NCBI GenBank assembly: GCA_021788095.1
Contig: JAJYLB010000008.1
Coordinates: 1 to 64,000, forward strand
From: Acidobacteriota bacterium
GTDB lineage: Bacteria > Acidobacteriota > Terriglobia > Acidiferrales > UBA7541
DNA: 64,000 nt
Direction: 5' to 3'
Shown here: piece by piece, positions 62,984 to 64,000 of the stretch
Layout: each line of letters opens with the position of its first letter
How positions within the stretch are numbered: position 1 is the stretch's first letter
The notes under the pieces: model-generated
What the model was told of the DNA's origin: nothing
Databases searched by the model: none
The model's input: the letters and a program-made list of their open reading frames with translations, nothing else
Program-made: the position numbers and the translations under genes

Positions 62984-64000
62984 TCATTCCCCGTAGGGCA
63001 CCCAGATGTTCTTCACCTGGTAAGCGTGCTCGAGGAACCACCGGCTTGCGCCCTCCGGTGGATGGAAGAGATCCATTTCGCGGCCTTCGTTGGTCCACAC
63101 CTGCTTGAGATTTCCGACCGAAAGCGCCTTGGCGAGCGAGCACAGCGCTTCGTCACCATAGCACCAGAGGGCATCGATGCCGTCGTGCTCGGCCAAAATC
63201 TTCAGCAACTCGGCAGCGCGGCCGGTGACGATATTCAACGCCCCCGCCGGAAAATCGCTGGTTTCCAGAAGCTGGTAGAGATCGCCGGCGACGAGGGGGT
63301 AGGTCTCCGAAGGCACGGCGACAACGGTATTCCCCGCGGCGAGCACGGGAAGCACGAGCGAAAAGAAGCCGAGCCAGGGATGGCGGGAAGGACAGACCAC
63401 ACCGACTGCGCCGATCGGCTCGTTCATGGCGATCGCGATGTTGCGGAACGGCGGGCTATGCACGGCCCCATCGAACTTATCGGCCCAGCCGGCGTAGGTA
63501 AACAGGCGCTCGATGCTGAGGCGAACTTCTTCCCCGGCCTGCTTGGACCCGACCGCGGCGGAAAGGCGCCCGGCGATTTCCTGCGCGCGCTGAGAAAGAT
63601 TTTCCGCCAGGTTAAAGAGAACTTGCGCGCGATTGTGCGCGGTGGCTCCGGCCCAGGAATGCGCTTTGCGAGCGGCTTCCACGGCGTTCCGGATGTCTTT
63701 ACGATTGCCGAGCGGAGCTTCCCCGAGGATCTGGCCATTCGCGCCGCGAACCTCGATGCTGTAGCCGGAATCCGGGCGCGCCTGTTTGCCCCCGATAAAA
63801 AGCTTCACGGTGCGATCGATGAAAGGGCCGGGGACGCCGGGGCGCTCGGCCGAGCGAGGAGCGGATTCCCGAAGGACCGGAGCGTTCTGGAACCAAGCGG
63901 GCTGGAGGTATTCGAGCAGGCCCTCGCGCCCTCCTTCGCGGCCGTACCCGCTTTCGCGATAGCCTCCGAAACCGGAGGAGCCGTCAAACAGGTTCGTGCA
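62984..64000 (-). CDS. Tandem-domain aldehyde dehydrogenase (ALDH16-like), C-terminal part
   Basis: The open frame runs off the right edge; about 338 residues are visible. The first 13 or so (FDGSSGFGGYRESGYGREGG) are the last strand of one aldehyde dehydrogenase domain. A linker and a second domain follow (VKLFIGGKQARPDSGYS... to VPYGE). The second domain has VGVVCPSRHPWLGFFSLVLPVLAAGNTVVAVPSE, but at the catalytic region reads WCYGDEALCSLAKALS rather than the usual Gly-Gln-x-Cys, so it looks inactive, as in the ALDH16 family where the second domain is structural. The GTG at 63808 is not a real start. Confidence 0.8.
   Translation of the reverse strand, partial: CTNLFDGSSGFGGYRESGYGREGGREGLLEYLQPAWFQNAPVLRESAPRSAERPGVPGPFIDRTVKLFIGGKQARPDSGYSIEVRGANGQILGEAPLGNRKDIRNAVEAARKAHSWAGATAHNRAQVLFNLAENLSQRAQEIAGRLSAAVGSKQAGEEVRLSIERLFTYAGWADKFDGAVHSPPFRNIAIAMNEPIGAVGVVCPSRHPWLGFFSLVLPVLAAGNTVVAVPSETYPLVAGDLYQLLETSDFPAGALNIVTGRAAELLKILAEHDGIDALWCYGDEALCSLAKALSVGNLKQVWTNEGREMDLFHPPEGASRWFLEHAYQVKNIWVPYGE

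Overview
The window looks like part of a chromosome of a high-GC soil-type Acidobacteriota. The main reasons are two very large FtsX-type permeases that carry the [14 protein letters not shown] prefix typical of acidobacterial duplicated orphan permeases, a PadR regulator overlapping a membrane gene, an Oar-like TonB-dependent receptor with a carboxypeptidase-regulatory N-terminus, an S46 dipeptidyl-peptidase, and many short palindromic intergenic repeats. The assignment rests on gene content only. An NpdG-like reductase and an LLM-class oxidoreductase suggest that the organism makes cofactor F420.

Layout. 1-67: edge of an IS1182-type transposase. 281-2787: PadR/membrane pair and a Tat-exported multicopper oxidase. 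3433-6206: a secreted peptidoglycan-binding protein and a TIG-domain surface protein interrupted by an in-frame TGA. 6785-13905: class V aminotransferase, cyclase, EVE protein, Rieske protein, degenerate aspartic-protease/PDZ protein, an unknown exported protein and a coiled-coil membrane protein. 14203-16412: QueF, a zinc-ribbon protein and a MacB-like permease. 16463-17992: tRNA-Glu, then pheA and an AroQ chorismate mutase behind a leader peptide and attenuator. 18136-23225: ilvD-ilvC-ilvB-ilvN. 23347-28849: two giant permeases. 29149-40431: UppP, an exported protein of unknown function, S46 peptidase, a GH42-like protein and a very large exported protein. 41530-45406: succinate dehydrogenase (Sdh1-like). 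45733-47976: pirin, YceI and MarR. 50687-51943: a duplicated npdG 3' end bracketing a DUF4258/DUF2283 pair. 51709-58748: a reductive-type pyrimidine-degradation cluster. 59051-62130: TonB receptor broken by a frameshift. 62206-64000: HD protein and the end of a tandem aldehyde dehydrogenase.

How genes work together. The aromatic (pheA/aroQ) and branched-chain (ilv) operons diverge from one 200-base control region with two good promoters; the aromatic side has a Phe-containing leader peptide, a strong terminator and an antiterminator pairing. The cluster at 51709-58748 supplies ring opening (dihydropyrimidinase), decarbamoylation (beta-ureidopropionase), transamination and semialdehyde oxidation, with two F420-type oxidoreductases in place of the usual PreT/PreA reductase. 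MarR, YceI and pirin share a GTTGCAAC palindrome in their control regions.

The most novel signal is a pair of 116-base elements (3211-3326 and 6633-6748), 107 of 116 bases identical with no gaps. Their differences include C-G to U-G and A-U to G-U exchanges inside predicted stems, as expected of a structured RNA read on the plus strand. The second copy ends 36 bases before the class V aminotransferase gene. Three genes carry single lesions (TGA at 5751, TAG at 51278, frameshift near 59214), which may be real decay or assembly error.
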